From positions 2,006,001 to 2,070,000 of the forward strand of contig NZ_CP025119.1 of the NCBI RefSeq assembly GCF_002831685.1: 64,000 bases of DNA, written 5' to 3'. Position numbers and translations under genes: made by a program. The notes beneath the pieces were generated by a model. That model did not search any database. It was not told where the DNA came from and was given only the letters and a program-made list of their open reading frames with translations. The stretch is from Polaribacter sp. ALD11. GTDB taxonomy: Bacteria; Bacteroidota; Bacteroidia; Flavobacteriales; Flavobacteriaceae. This document shows positions 16,740 to 25,266 of this stretch, one piece after another (the first letter of the stretch is position 1; each line of letters starts with the position of its first letter).

Positions 16740-19178
16740 ATGAAAGTATTAAAATTTGGCGGTTCATCTGTCGCAAACTCAGAAAACATACAAAAAGTAT
16801 TAGCCATTGTTGCTAAGGAATCTAAAAAACAAAAAATAGCAGTAGTAGTTTCTGCTTTTGGTAAAACCACAAACAAATTATTGGCAGCTGCTAATATTGC
16901 TTTGGAAGACATTAGTGCTGCTAAACAAATTTTAGAAACCATTAAAGAATTGCATTATCAAATAATTGATGCTTTAATTTCTGAAGATAAAGCAACCGTT
17001 TCTAAAGAAATTACCTATTTATTTGACAGATTAAACGCTATTTACGAAGGCATTTTTTTACTGCAAGAATTATCTAACAAAACACTTGCAAAAGTTTCTA
17101 GCTTTGGCGAAAGACTTTCTTCTTTTATTATTGCAAACGCTGCAAAAGAATTATTTGACGCTGCTCATAAAGATAGTAGCGACTTGATAATTACAAATAA
17201 TGACTACCTAAACGCGCAAGTAAATTTTAAAATTACTAATAAAAATATTACTTCATTTTTTGAAGAAAACAAACACTTAGTCACTGTTTTAGGCGGTTTT
17301 ATTTCTTCGAATGTTGAAGGTGAAATAACAACTTTAGGTAGAGGCGGTTCAGATTTTTCTGCTTCTATTTATGCCGCGGCTTTAAATGCAACTGAATTAC
17401 AAATCTGGACAGACGTTCCTGGAATGTTTACGGCAAACCCGAGAGTTGTAAAGCAGGCATATCCTATTTCAGAAATCTCTTATGAAGAAGCTATGGAATT
17501 GTCTCATTTTGGAGCAAAAGTTTTATATCCGCCAACAATTCAACCTGCTTTAAGAAAAGAAATCCCTATTCGAATTAAAAACACATTTGATCCAGAAACT
17601 GCTGGAACTTTAATTTGTAAAAACCCTAATAATAGCGACGGTGTTAAAGGTATTTCTCATATAGAAGATATTAGTTTAATTACTTTAGAAGGCGGAGGAA
17701 TGATTGGTATTCCTGGTTTCTCTAAACGTTTGTTTGAAACACTTTCTCTACAAAAAATAAATGTTGTTTTTATAACGCAAGCTTCTTCAGAACACTCTAT
17801 ATGTGTAGGTGTTTATGAAAATGATGCGCCAAAAGCAAAAGAACTTTTAGATGAGACTTTTAGCATAGAAATAGAAAGAAAAAAAATAAAACCAATTATT
17901 GTTGAAAATGATTTAGCAATAATTGCTGTAGTTGGTGAAAGCATGAAAAACCATCAAGGTTTAAGCGGACAAATGTTTAGTGCTTTAGGTAGAAACAATG
18001 TAAATATTAGAGCAATTGCGCAAGGTTCTTCAGAAAAAAACATCTCTGCTGTTATTAATAAATACGATGCAAAAAAAGCTTTAAACACTTTACATGAGCA
18101 GTTTTTTGAAGAAAAAACAAAACAATTAAACTTATTTGTAACGGGTGTTGGTAATGTTGGTGAACGCTTTTTAGCTCAATTACAGCAACAAAAGAAATTC
18201 TTAAAAGAAAACTTAAAATTAAATATTAGAGTTATTGGTATTGCAAATTCTAGAAAAATGGCTTTCAACAATGATGGTATCAATCTAAATAATTGGAAAG
18301 AAGCATTAGAAAAAGGAGAACCAACTACTTTAGAAAGTTTTCATAAAAAAGTAAAAGAAAGCAATCATAGAAACAGTGTTTTTATAGACAATACAGCAAA
18401 TCAGCAAGTTTCTGAAGTTTATGAGAAATATTTACGTGATAGTATTTCTGTAGTAACATGTAACAAAATTGCGTGTGCTTCTAGTTTTAATAATTATAAA
18501 ACATTAAAACAAGTTTCTAGAAAGTACAATGCTTCATTCTTATTCGAAACAAATGTTGGTGCAGGTTTACCTATTATAGATACCTTGAAAAATTTAATCA
18601 ACTCTGGCGACAGCGTTCATAAAATTCAAGCCGTTTTATCTGGAAGTTTAAACTTTGTATTCAATAATTTTAATGCAAATTCAACTTTTCATGATGTTGT
18701 TGCAGCTGCTCAAAAAGAAGGATACACAGAACCAGATCCAAAAATTGATTTAAGCGGAGTAGATGTTGCTAGAAAAATTTTAATTTTAGCGAGAGAAAGC
18801 GGTTATCAATTAGAACTAGCAGACATAGAAAACAATGCTTTTTTGCCTGAAGACAGCCTAAAAACAACTAATAATGATGATTTTTACGCATCATTAACTA
18901 AAAACGAAGCACATTTTCAAAACATATTTAAAGAAGCAAATGACAAAGATTGCAGATTAAAATATGTTGCAGAATTTGTTGATGGAAAAGCAAATGTTGG
19001 TTTACAACACATTCCATCCGACCATCCTTTTTATAATTTAGAAGGAAGTGATAATATTGTATTATTCTTTACAGACAGATATCCAGAAAATCCTTTAATC
19101 ATAAAAGGTGCTGGTGCTGGTGCAGATGTTACTGCTTCTGGTATTTTTGCGGATGTAATTAGAATTGCCAATAAATAA
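16740..19178 (+). CDS. thrA: Bifunctional aspartokinase / homoserine dehydrogenase
   Basis: This 812-aa fusion carries steps one and three of the aspartate pathway. Residues 1 to about 290 are the aspartokinase (KFGGSSVAN; GRGGSDFSASIYAAAL). ACT domains follow at about 310-455 (LEGGGMIGIPGFSKRLFETL; VVGESMKNHQGLSGQMFSAL). The homoserine dehydrogenase occupies about 460-812 (NAD(P) loop FVTGVGNVGERF; GAGLPIID; EPDPKIDLSGVDVARKILILARE). Length and order match E. coli ThrA. It is first of thrA-thrB-thrC, downstream of a Thr/Ile leader peptide. Confidence 0.97.
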   Translation: MKVLKFGGSSVANSENIQKVLAIVAKESKKQKIAVVVSAFGKTTNKLLAAANIALEDISAAKQILETIKELHYQIIDALISEDKATVSKEITYLFDRLNAIYEGIFLLQELSNKTLAKVSSFGERLSSFIIANAAKELFDAAHKDSSDLIITNNDYLNAQVNFKITNKNITSFFEENKHLVTVLGGFISSNVEGEITTLGRGGSDFSASIYAAALNATELQIWTDVPGMFTANPRVVKQAYPISEISYEEAMELSHFGAKVLYPPTIQPALRKEIPIRIKNTFDPETAGTLICKNPNNSDGVKGISHIEDISLITLEGGGMIGIPGFSKRLFETLSLQKINVVFITQASSEHSICVGVYENDAPKAKELLDETFSIEIERKKIKPIIVENDLAIIAVVGESMKNHQGLSGQMFSALGRNNVNIRAIAQGSSEKNISAVINKYDAKKALNTLHEQFFEEKTKQLNLFVTGVGNVGERFLAQLQQQKKFLKENLKLNIRVIGIANSRKMAFNNDGINLNNWKEALEKGEPTTLESFHKKVKESNHRNSVFIDNTANQQVSEVYEKYLRDSISVVTCNKIACASSFNNYKTLKQVSRKYNASFLFETNVGAGLPIIDTLKNLINSGDSVHKIQAVLSGSLNFVFNNFNANSTFHDVVAAAQKEGYTEPDPKIDLSGVDVARKILILARESGYQLELADIENNAFLPEDSLKTTNNDDFYASLTKNEAHFQNIFKEANDKDCRLKYVAEFVDGKANVGLQHIPSDHPFYNLEGSDNIVLFFTDRYPENPLIIKGAGAGADVTASGIFADVIRIANK

Positions 19179-19185
19179 AAAAGCT

Positions 19186-19233
19186 TTCAATTTTCAGTTA
19201 GCAACTGACTGGAAACTGAGACTGAAAACTGCA
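19186..19233. repeat. Imperfect inverted/direct repeat between thrA and thrB
   Basis: The 65-base gap is built from repeated AACTGA/CAGTT units. TTTTCAGTT near the start and ACTGAAAA near the end are inverted, and CAGTTAGCAACTG is a small hairpin inside. It could form a stem in the thr mRNA. It looks like the low-complexity intergenic repeats common in flavobacteria. Confidence 0.45.
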
Positions 19234-19243
19234 AATTAAAAAT

Positions 19244-20167
19244 ATGGATTATTTAAAAATTTTTGCTCCCGCTACTGTTGCTAATGTTTCTTGCGGATTC
19301 GATTCTCTAGGTTTTGCTGTTGATGCAATTGGAGATGAAATGACCTTTACAAAAACAACTGAAAAAGGTGTTAAAATAACCAATATTACAGGCGCAAATC
19401 TAACATACAATGTTGATGAAAATGCCGCAAGTGCCGTTGTTAAAAAAATGCTAATTGAAGCAAACGCAGATTTCGGGGTAGAACTAACAATTCACAAAGG
19501 TTTTTCTCCAGGAAGCGGGTTAGGAAGTTCTGCTGCTAGTGCTGCCGGTGCTGCTTTTGGCGCAAATCAGTTATTAGGAAATGTTTATACTGACTTAGAG
19601 CTAACTAAATTCGCCATGTTTGGAGAAGAAGTTGCTTGCGGAACACCAATTGCAGACAATGTTGCTGCTGCAATTTATGGCGGTTTTGTTTTAGTAAGAA
19701 GCTACAGTCCTTTAGAAATTATAAAACTGCCTGTTCCGAGTGAATTGAGAGTTGTTGCTATTCATCCGCAAGTAGCAATAAAAACAAAAGATGCTAGAGA
19801 GGTTTTACCTACAGAAATTGCATTAAAAGACGCCGTTACACAATGGGCAAATGTTGGTGGTTTAATTAGCGGTTTATATTCTGATAATTACAACCTCATC
19901 AGTAATTCTTTAGTAGATATTATTGTAGAACCTCATAGAAAAAAATTAATTCCGTTTTTTGACGATGTTAAAAACGCAGCCATAAAAGCAGGTGCATTAG
20001 GTGCTGGAATTAGTGGTTCTGGACCTACAATTTTCGCACTTTGTAAAGGCGATGAAGCTGCCAAAAACGTTTACAAAAGCATCAAAGAAAGTTACAGAAA
20101 TACAGGAATTGAATTTGAAATGTTTATTTCGAAAGTGAATCACGAAGGAATAAAAATATTAGAATAA
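19244..20167 (+). CDS. thrB: Homoserine kinase
   Basis: A GHMP-family kinase (307 aa) phosphorylating homoserine with ATP. The N-terminal FAPATVANVSCGFDSLGFAVD and the ATP loop GFSPGSGLGSSAASAAGAAFG are diagnostic. The C-terminal GALGAGISGSGPTIFALC completes the fold. It is the second gene of the thr operon. Confidence 0.96.
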   Translation: MDYLKIFAPATVANVSCGFDSLGFAVDAIGDEMTFTKTTEKGVKITNITGANLTYNVDENAASAVVKKMLIEANADFGVELTIHKGFSPGSGLGSSAASAAGAAFGANQLLGNVYTDLELTKFAMFGEEVACGTPIADNVAAAIYGGFVLVRSYSPLEIIKLPVPSELRVVAIHPQVAIKTKDAREVLPTEIALKDAVTQWANVGGLISGLYSDNYNLISNSLVDIIVEPHRKKLIPFFDDVKNAAIKAGALGAGISGSGPTIFALCKGDEAAKNVYKSIKESYRNTGIEFEMFISKVNHEGIKILE

Positions 20168-20250
20168 TCGTCATTACGAAGGAAGAATAACTGAAATAAT
20201 CTCTTTCTAACAAACAGATTGCTTCGTTTCTCTCGCAATGACAGACAAAA
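20168..20250. repeat. Palindromic intergenic repeat between thrB and thrC
   Basis: CGTCATTACGAAGGAAGAA at the left and GCTTCGTTTCTCTCGCAATGAC at the right are degenerate inverted arms, with AATCT/AGATT inside. This resembles the GTCATTGCGA...TCGCAATGAC dispersed palindromic element seen in many Bacteroidota genomes. It is an untranslated spacer, which also shows that the long open-frame extension upstream of thrC is not coding. Confidence 0.7.
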
Positions 20251-20260
20251 TCAAAAAAAA

Positions 20261-21547
20261 ATGAACTACTACAGTTTACACCATAAATCGCCAATATCAA
20301 CTTTTAAAAATGCAGTTGTACAAGGTTTGGCAAAAGACAGAGGAATTTATTTTCCAGATAACATTCAGCAACTTTCAAAAGATTTTATTGAAAATATTTC
20401 TGATTATACAAATCATGAAATTGCCTACGAAGTAATTAAACAGTTTGTAGGTGATGAAATTCCTACTAAAAAACTAAAAGAGATTATTAAAGAAACAGTT
20501 TCTTTCGATTTTCCTTTGGTAAAAGTAGATGATAATATCGCTGCTTTAGAATTATTTCATGGACCAACAATGGCTTTTAAAGATGTTGGTGCAAAATTTA
20601 TGGCACAGTGTTTAGAATATTTCAACAAAGATAATAATGACGAAGTAACCGTTTTAGTCGCAACTTCAGGAGATACAGGAGGCGCAGTTGCAAACGGATT
20701 TTTAGGCGCAAAAGGCGTAAATGTGGTTATTTTATATCCTTCAGGAAAAGTAAGCGATATTCAAGAAAAACAACTAACAACTCTTGGTCAAAATATTACT
20801 GCACTAGAAGTTGATGGTGTTTTTGACGATTGCCAGGAAATGGTAAAAACCGCTTTCTTAGATGAAGAAATTACAAAGACATTAACCTCTGCAAATTCTA
20901 TAAACGTTGCGCGTTGGTTACCACAAATGTTTTACTTTTTCTTTGCTTATAAAGAATTACATAAAAAACACAAAGATTTAATCTTTTCTGTACCAAGTGG
21001 AAACTTCGGGAATATCTGTGCAGGAATTATGGCTCAAAAACTAGGTTTACCTATTAAACATTTTGTAGCTTCTACGAATGTAAATGATACAGTACCTAAT
21101 TATTTAGTAGACGGCGTTTACAAACCAAAACCATCTAAAGCAACTATTTCTAACGCGATGGATGTTGGGAACCCGAGTAACTTTATTAGAATACAAGAAT
21201 TGTTTAATAATGACTTGGAAACACTTAAAAGTGCTTTTTCTTCATATAGTTTTTCTGATAATGAAACTCGAACTACTATGAAAGATATCTATGAAAATTC
21301 TGGATATGTTGCAGATCCGCATGGAGCTGTTGGTTATTTAGGTTTGAAAAAACACGGATTAAAAGAAAACGAATTTGGCGTTTTTCTAGAAACTGCGCAT
21401 CCTGTAAAGTTTTTAGATGTTGTTGAAGAAACGTTGCCTGTTAAAGTGGAAATTCCAGCACAGATAAAGAAAATTATCAATAATAAAAAAGTAGCTATAA
21501 AAGCTGCAAATTATAAAGATTTAAAGGATTTTTTAATGAAATCTTAA
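20261..21547 (+). CDS. thrC: Threonine synthase
   Basis: A PLP enzyme (428 aa) converting O-phosphohomoserine to threonine. The PLP lysine is in FHGPTMAFKDVGAKFMA, with ATSGDTGGAVANGF and SVPSGNFGNICAG as binding loops. The start is the ATG at 20261 (MNYYSLHHKSP). The open frame continues 14 codons upstream, but that part is the palindromic repeat. A strong terminator follows at 21553. Confidence 0.96.
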   Translation: MNYYSLHHKSPISTFKNAVVQGLAKDRGIYFPDNIQQLSKDFIENISDYTNHEIAYEVIKQFVGDEIPTKKLKEIIKETVSFDFPLVKVDDNIAALELFHGPTMAFKDVGAKFMAQCLEYFNKDNNDEVTVLVATSGDTGGAVANGFLGAKGVNVVILYPSGKVSDIQEKQLTTLGQNITALEVDGVFDDCQEMVKTAFLDEEITKTLTSANSINVARWLPQMFYFFFAYKELHKKHKDLIFSVPSGNFGNICAGIMAQKLGLPIKHFVASTNVNDTVPNYLVDGVYKPKPSKATISNAMDVGNPSNFIRIQELFNNDLETLKSAFSSYSFSDNETRTTMKDIYENSGYVADPHGAVGYLGLKKHGLKENEFGVFLETAHPVKFLDVVEETLPVKVEIPAQIKKIINNKKVAIKAANYKDLKDFLMKS

Positions 21548-21552
21548 AAATT

Positions 21553-21587
21553 AAAAGCCAATGAACTCCATTTCATTGGCTTTTTTT
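21553..21587. terminator. Terminator after thrC, probably bidirectional
   Basis: AAAAGCCAATGAA (21553-21565) pairs with TTCATTGGCTTTT (21572-21584) around a 6-base loop and is followed by T's to 21587. The A-rich left side makes it usable for the converging gene at 21656 too. Confidence 0.9.
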
Positions 21588-21655
21588 ATACTTATTATCT
21601 TCTTTTAAGTTTAAAACGCAATTACTAGCGTTTCGTTTTTTTTGACTCTAATTAT

Positions 21656-22294
21656 TTAGTATTCCAATTCTAAAAGCCCGAATGATGTTGAGGTATGAAA
21701 ATCCGGAGTTGGTGTATTCGGATTTACCCAAGTTATCCAAGTTGGTTCGAAAGAAGTATCTTCTTGTTTATTGTATTTTGCTCTGTAAATTCCTGTTTCA
21801 ATACACCCCTCTTTTAACAAGTTTAAATCTTTTAAAGATTGAAGCGAAATTGCAATTTCTACAATAAAATGATCTTTATTTACTGATGCTTTTACCACAA
21901 TATCTTTACTTGGCCAATTCCAATTAAAGTCAAATACCCTATTTGGCCTCGCTTGAAAGTCCATAATTCTAGCAGTGGTATCAATTTCTAAACAATAATA
22001 AGGATCTAGAGCTGCATCACTTCTAAAAAACAATTCTACTCTATCAGAACTATTAATACTATCCTTTTTATCATCTGAAGCATGTACATGCGTTTGATCA
22101 TCATCAACTTTAAACTGAAAAAATATCTTTTCTGAATTATGAATTGCCTTAAATTCTATTTTTTTAACGGGTTTATTATCCCAAGGGGAAGAAAAATTGG
22201 TTAATCCATTTGCTTTTTTCCAGATTGAGTTATTTCCGTCACCTAAAATAATTACTTCTTTATCTTTAATAAAATTTACTTTGTAGCTACTCAT
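21656..22294 (-). CDS. CBM9-like carbohydrate-binding protein, probably cytoplasmic
   Basis: This 212-aa protein resembles the family 9 carbohydrate-binding fold found in endoxylanases and DUF5916 proteins. KIEFKAIHNSEKIFFQFKVDDDQTHVHASDD and SSDRVELFFR are the typical strands, and the protein ends in SFGLLELEY. There is no signal peptide, which is unusual for a carbohydrate-binding module. I use the ATG at 22294; an upstream TTG (22303) would add three residues. It follows the hydrolase gene by 9 bases, so the two are cotranscribed. The ligand is unknown. Confidence 0.7.
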   Translation of the reverse strand: MSSYKVNFIKDKEVIILGDGNNSIWKKANGLTNFSSPWDNKPVKKIEFKAIHNSEKIFFQFKVDDDQTHVHASDDKKDSINSSDRVELFFRSDAALDPYYCLEIDTTARIMDFQARPNRVFDFNWNWPSKDIVVKASVNKDHFIVEIAISLQSLKDLNLLKEGCIETGIYRAKYNKQEDTSFEPTWITWVNPNTPTPDFHTSTSFGLLELEY

Positions 22295-22303
22295 TATTAT
22301 CAA

Positions 22304-23077
22304 TTATTCAGTTATAGAATTTAACCATTTTTCAACTAAAGAAGGCCAAGTTTCTGCGGCTTTATTTCCTTTTCTCAATCCATATCCATGACCACCAGAG
22401 GTTAATGTCTGCAATTCAAAATTACTTTTTAATAATTTTAAATAGTTTGCAAAAGTAAGTACACTATTAAAATATGCATCATCTTCTGTCCCAAAAATAA
22501 AAATAGGTGGAACATTTTTGTCTTGCAACAAATTAGGTGAAATACTTTTATTTTCTCCTAAATCTAAATATGCAGGATAAATTAAAAGTGAAAAATCTAG
22601 TTTATACTGTTCTGCATCAATTTCATTTTCGTTGGTCTTAGAAACTTTAGAAAAACAAGTACTTAAGCGTGCACATAAATGTGCGCCAGCAGAAAAACCC
22701 AACACGCCAACTTTAGTATGATTGAACTTATTTTTAATAATTTTAAAAGCGTTTTGCACATCATTAAAAGCGCCTTCTATGTTATCTGGAACTCTATATT
22801 GTAAAACATACGCGGTATAACCTAACGTATTTAGCCATAACGCAGGCTCTGTTCCTTCTTTGTCTAACGCGAGTATTTTATAACTACCTCCAGGACAAAT
22901 TAAAATTGCCTTTCCGTTATTGTTATTTTCTTCGGGCTTAAATACTTCTATTAACGGATGTGTAACCTCAATTAATTTAGTGGTATTACTATTCTTGTCA
23001 AATGCAATTTTTGGTTCGTTTTTCTCCTTTGATTGATTTGGAGTTTCATCTTCCGAAATATAAATTTTATTGGTCAT
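22304..23077 (-). CDS. Alpha/beta hydrolase, acetyl-esterase-like
   Basis: This 257-aa protein has the alpha/beta hydrolase layout of the BD-FAE/xylan-esterase-like group. The oxyanion loop is ILICPGGSY (about 58-66), the nucleophile S129 is in GFSAGAHL, and D198 or D199 lies in GTEDDAYF. The catalytic H229 is in TSGGHGYGLR. No signal peptide is seen, so it should act in the cytoplasm, perhaps removing acetyl groups from imported sugars (inference). It is cotranscribed with the CBM9-like gene and adjacent to a LacI-type regulator. Confidence 0.8.
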   Translation of the reverse strand: MTNKIYISEDETPNQSKEKNEPKIAFDKNSNTTKLIEVTHPLIEVFKPEENNNNGKAILICPGGSYKILALDKEGTEPALWLNTLGYTAYVLQYRVPDNIEGAFNDVQNAFKIIKNKFNHTKVGVLGFSAGAHLCARLSTCFSKVSKTNENEIDAEQYKLDFSLLIYPAYLDLGENKSISPNLLQDKNVPPIFIFGTEDDAYFNSVLTFANYLKLLKSNFELQTLTSGGHGYGLRKGNKAAETWPSLVEKWLNSITE

Positions 23078-23107
23078 TTTAAATGATTAAATTAAAGCAC
23101 TATATGT

Positions 23108-23136
23108 CAAATATATTCATCTTTTTTTTTGACAAT
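23108..23136 (-). promoter_or_regulatory. Probable promoter of the hydrolase/CBM9 pair
   Basis: TATATTTG (complement of 23108-23115) matches the -7 consensus. ATTG (complement of 23133-23136) is a weak -33 at a short 17-base spacing. It lies about 30 bases before the hydrolase ATG. Confidence 0.5.
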
Positions 23137-23138
23137 AA

Positions 23139-23154
23139 TTTATACTTGTATAAA
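23139..23154. promoter_or_regulatory. 16-base palindrome, candidate operator
   Basis: TTTATAC-TT-GTATAAA is perfect apart from its two central bases. It sits three bases from the upstream -33-like box of the hydrolase promoter and just after the regulator's stop codon. It is AT-rich, so chance is possible. Confidence 0.35.
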
Positions 23155-23156
23155 CA

Positions 23157-24194
23157 TTACAAATAAGTTTCTAAATTTTCTGAGGTAATTATATCGATAG
23201 GTAATAAACTTTTAGCAGGAATCTCTTTATCAAAAAGAAAATAATCAGCCAAATAAGATAGTCCTAAATACACTTGTTTTTTAGGGTTTTGGTGAATTAA
23301 AAAATTAATAATGCCATCGTTTAAATACTCTATATTTTCATCTAATAAATCGTAACCAATAAGCTTTACGTTTTTCAGATTCTTTTCTTTTATATATTCT
23401 GCAACTTTATAAACTTTAGAAGTAGTCACAAATACAGCTTCAACCGAAGATGAGGCAATAAGAATATTATTCAAGTTATTTTCAAGTTCAGTTTGTTTAG
23501 AATTGTACGTATCTATAACGTAATTAGAACTCTCTAATTCATTAAAATAATGTCGAAATCCTTTTTCTTTTTCCTGCATGTGAATCGAATTATTATAATC
23601 TTCATCAATGTGAATAATGGCAATAGCAGCTTTTTTTGTTATTATCATTTTAAGCAAACTTGCAGCAATTCTTCCACTTTTAAATAAATCTTGACCAACA
23701 AAGTTTTTCGTTTTTTCAGTTTCTAATTGATTATTAAATTTGCTTACAATAATATTTGCAAGCGCATAATTATTAACAATATCTACTGTTTCTTTATAAA
23801 ACAGAGGAGCTAATAAGACAGCATCCGGAGACAACTCTAAGACTTTATTATTAATTTCTATAAAGGAATTTACATCATTAGGATAAAAAAAGAAAGGCTC
23901 TATAAAAATACCAAAAGAGGCAAATTCATCAACAGCTGCTTCAATTCCTTCGAAACAAGGACGCCAAAAAGGGTCTTTATTAAAATCTGGCAAAACAACA
24001 CAAATGTGATACTCTTTTGTTTTTTTTAAACTCCTAGCCAACAAGTTTGGTTTATAGTCTATTTCATTTAATACAGCATTCACTTTCTCTAAAGCTTTTT
24101 TCGAAACCTTACCTCTTTTATGAATTACTCTATCTACTGTTCCTTTAGATACGCCTGCTAACTCTGCAATGTTTTTAATGGTGTATTTCTTCAT
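23157..24194 (-). CDS. LacI-family transcriptional regulator
   Basis: This 345-aa regulator begins with a LacI helix-turn-helix (YTIKNIAELAGVSKGTVDRVIHKRGKVSKKALEKV, residues about 4-38) and a hinge helix (YKPNLLARSLKK). A periplasmic-binding-protein-like sensor domain follows (YHICVVLPDFNKDPFWRPCFEGIEAAV). The start is the ATG at 24194; the open frame upstream has no conserved content. It is divergent from the N-acetylglucosamine cluster and upstream of the hydrolase pair, so either or both are likely targets. The effector is unknown. Confidence 0.9.
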   Translation of the reverse strand: MKKYTIKNIAELAGVSKGTVDRVIHKRGKVSKKALEKVNAVLNEIDYKPNLLARSLKKTKEYHICVVLPDFNKDPFWRPCFEGIEAAVDEFASFGIFIEPFFFYPNDVNSFIEINNKVLELSPDAVLLAPLFYKETVDIVNNYALANIIVSKFNNQLETEKTKNFVGQDLFKSGRIAASLLKMIITKKAAIAIIHIDEDYNNSIHMQEKEKGFRHYFNELESSNYVIDTYNSKQTELENNLNNILIASSSVEAVFVTTSKVYKVAEYIKEKNLKNVKLIGYDLLDENIEYLNDGIINFLIHQNPKKQVYLGLSYLADYFLFDKEIPAKSLLPIDIITSENLETYL

Positions 24195-24199
24195 TATGG

Positions 24200-24207
24200 C
24201 AAATATA
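24200..24207 (-). promoter_or_regulatory. -7 box of the LacI-type regulator gene
   Basis: TATATTTG on the minus strand lies six bases before the ATG, implying a very short or nearly absent 5' leader. A convincing -33 box is not seen; the palindrome at 24228-24241 occupies that position. Confidence 0.4.
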
Positions 24208-24227
24208 AATATTTTTGTTTCATAAAG

Positions 24228-24241
24228 TGTGTTCGAGCACA
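24228..24241. promoter_or_regulatory. Candidate LacI-type operator between divergent genes
   Basis: TGTGTTCGAGCACA is a 14-base palindrome with one mismatched pair and a central CG, the pattern typical of LacI-family sites. It covers the -33 region of the regulator's own promoter and lies about 15 bases upstream of the -33 of the rightward cluster. This suits autoregulation and control of the sugar genes. Confidence 0.55.
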
Positions 24242-24256
24242 ATTTATTAAAAACAT

Positions 24257-24288
24257 CTTGGTAACACAAAAAAAATTATATATTTTTG
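24257..24288 (+). promoter_or_regulatory. Promoter of the N-acetylglucosamine cluster
   Basis: CTTG at 24257-24260 (consensus TTTG) and TATTTTTG at 24281-24288 (TAnnTTTG, exact) are 20 bases apart. The start would be near 24294, leaving a leader of about 57 bases. Confidence 0.6.
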
Positions 24289-24350
24289 TAAATAAAGTAA
24301 CAAATAACAACTCTTTAAAAACAACAAAAACACCTAAAAACCAACCTCTT

Positions 24351-25265
24351 ATGAGCAAACACAACAAACCAACATTAGTTATTCTTGCAGCAGGAATGGG
24401 GAGTAGATATGGCGGATTGAAGCAAATGGATACTTTTACCCCTGAAGGAGACACAATAATAGATTTCTCTTTATATGATGCAATTCAGGCTGGTTTTGGA
24501 AAAGTTGTTTTTATTATTCGAAAAAGTTTTCAAGCAGAATTTAAAGCTATTTTTAATGAAAAACTAGCTGGTAAAGTTGAGATTGAATACGTATTTCAAG
24601 AATTAGAAAATGTACCAGAAAAGTATAGAAATTCAGAAAGAATTAAACCTTGGGGAACTGGGCATGCTTTATTAATGACAAAAGATGTTATTAAAGAAAA
24701 TTTTGCCATTATAAATGCAGATGATTTCTATAGCAGACAAGCTTTTGATGCAATTGCAGAACAATTAAGAAATACAGATACAAATAGTTACGATTTTAGT
24801 ATGGTTGCTTATTCTTTAAAAAATACGGTTTCAGATAATGGCTATGTTTCTAGAGGAGAATGTACCGTAAATAAAGACGGCTTTTTAACAGATGTTACTG
24901 AAAGAGTTCGAATCGAAAAAATTGATGGAACTTTAAAAAGTGAAGATGATAATGGAAAAATGATTCCTATTGATACAAACACAACTGTTTCTATGAATTT
25001 TTGGGGGTTTACACCAAAATGTTTTGAATTTGGAGATGAATTATTTTTAGATTTTTTAGAAAAAAACACCCAAAATTTAAAGGCAGAATTCTATTTACCA
25101 ACAATTGTAAATAAAATGTTAGCGTCTGAAAAAGCCTCTGTAAAAGTACTAGAATCAGACTCTATATGGTTTGGTGTTACGTATAGTGAAGACAAAGAAA
25201 AAGCACAAAAAGAAATCAATAAATTGAAAGAGAACGGAGTGTATCCAACTAAATTATGGAACTAA
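24351..25265 (+). CDS. Sugar nucleotidyltransferase
   Basis: A 304-aa nucleotidyltransferase with the signature LVILAAGMGSRYGGLKQMD at its N-terminus (NTP-binding loop GxGxR...K). NADDFYS is the metal-binding aspartate motif. Together with the kinase that follows by one base it suggests GlcNAc or GalNAc to sugar-1-phosphate to UDP-sugar, a salvage route to UDP-GlcNAc for cell wall and LPS. The start is the ATG at 24351; the upstream open frame overlaps the promoter. The exact sugar is inferred. Confidence 0.82.
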   Translation: MSKHNKPTLVILAAGMGSRYGGLKQMDTFTPEGDTIIDFSLYDAIQAGFGKVVFIIRKSFQAEFKAIFNEKLAGKVEIEYVFQELENVPEKYRNSERIKPWGTGHALLMTKDVIKENFAIINADDFYSRQAFDAIAEQLRNTDTNSYDFSMVAYSLKNTVSDNGYVSRGECTVNKDGFLTDVTERVRIEKIDGTLKSEDDNGKMIPIDTNTTVSMNFWGFTPKCFEFGDELFLDFLEKNTQNLKAEFYLPTIVNKMLASEKASVKVLESDSIWFGVTYSEDKEKAQKEINKLKENGVYPTKLWN

Positions 25266-25266
25266 T

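Noticed and set aside
16586..16816. Open frame across the thr leader into thrA
   Set aside because: It overlaps the start of thrA in another frame and needs a TTG start. The Thr/Ile-rich frame is the meaningful one here.
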